A stretch of DNA of 64,000 bases from Bacillus safensis (GTDB taxonomy: Bacteria; Bacillota; Bacilli; Bacillales; Bacillaceae), in assembly GCA_030159235.1 (NCBI GenBank), contig BSBG01000003.1, forward strand, positions 62,001-126,000. The letters are read 5' to 3'. Positions 63,617 to 64,000 of this stretch are shown here, one piece after another. A model generated the notes under the pieces. It was given only the letters and a program-made list of their open reading frames with translations, was not told the DNA's origin and searched no databases. Positions within the stretch are counted from its first letter, which is position 1; every line of letters starts with the position of its first letter. The translations under genes and the position numbers were made by a program.

Positions 63617-64000
<384 letters not shown>

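Overview
The window reads as a continuous chromosomal core segment of a low-GC Gram-positive Bacillus, most likely of the Bacillus pumilus / safensis / altitudinis group. The basis is gene order that follows the B. subtilis 168 yknW-to-coaD region almost gene for gene, protein sequences close to but not the same as the B. subtilis orthologues as I recall them, strong AGGAGG-type ribosome binding sites, frequent TTG and GTG starts, and a DNA photolyase inserted between pycA and ctaA. I see no prophage, insertion sequence, CRISPR array, rRNA or tRNA. Species assignment and orthology are recognition from memory, not database results.

Layout. 1-3.3 kb: end of yknW, then the yknXYZ MacAB-like transporter. 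3.5-7.2 kb: fructose operon fruR-fruK-fruA with a sigma-A promoter and a cre-like site. 7.3-16.2 kb: sipT, ykoA, ABC-F ykpA, ampS, ykpC, mreBH, abh, kinC, ykqA, ktrC. 16.4-23.2 kb: adeC, rpoY-rnjA with a tiny basic peptide gene upstream, ykrA, defB, a Gly/Tyr/Cys-rich YjcZ-type sporulation gene with a sigma-K-like promoter, and ykyA. 23.5-31.4 kb: pdhABCD, slp, the dual-function SR1 RNA encoding SR1P, and speA. 31.1-44.5 kb: yktAB, ykzI, suhB, the ylaABCD sigma/anti-sigma cluster, ylaE, ylaF, typA, ylaH-ylaN including phoH2 and a glutaminase. 44.6-50.9 kb: ftsW, pycA, photolyase. 50.9-58.5 kb: ctaA facing ctaBCDEFG (heme A synthesis and caa3 oxidase). 58.5-64 kb: ylbA-G, rsmD and the start of coaD.

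How the genes work together. The segment joins carbon entry (fructose PTS), the pyruvate node (pyruvate dehydrogenase and pyruvate carboxylase), and respiration (heme A, caa3 oxidase). Carbon-state regulation is visible in the DNA: a cre-like site in the fru leader, and an exact CcpN-type operator plus a cre-like site at SR1. Oxygen control is suggested by a cluster of ResD-like repeats between ctaA and ctaB. A second theme is envelope and development: mreBH, abh, kinC, ftsW, ylaC/ylaD, ylbF (RicF), ylbD, ylaJ and the YjcZ-type gene.

Most of the window is ordinary core genome. The parts most worth a second look are SR1, the CTG start of phoH2, the 23-codon basic ORF before rpoY, an ECF-type promoter before ylaA, the photolyase insertion, a three-repeat secreted YlaE-like protein, and an extra small lipoprotein gene between ylbE and ylbF. 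Several small genes (SR1P, ylaF, ykpC, two tiny ORFs) were found by translating intergenic DNA directly.
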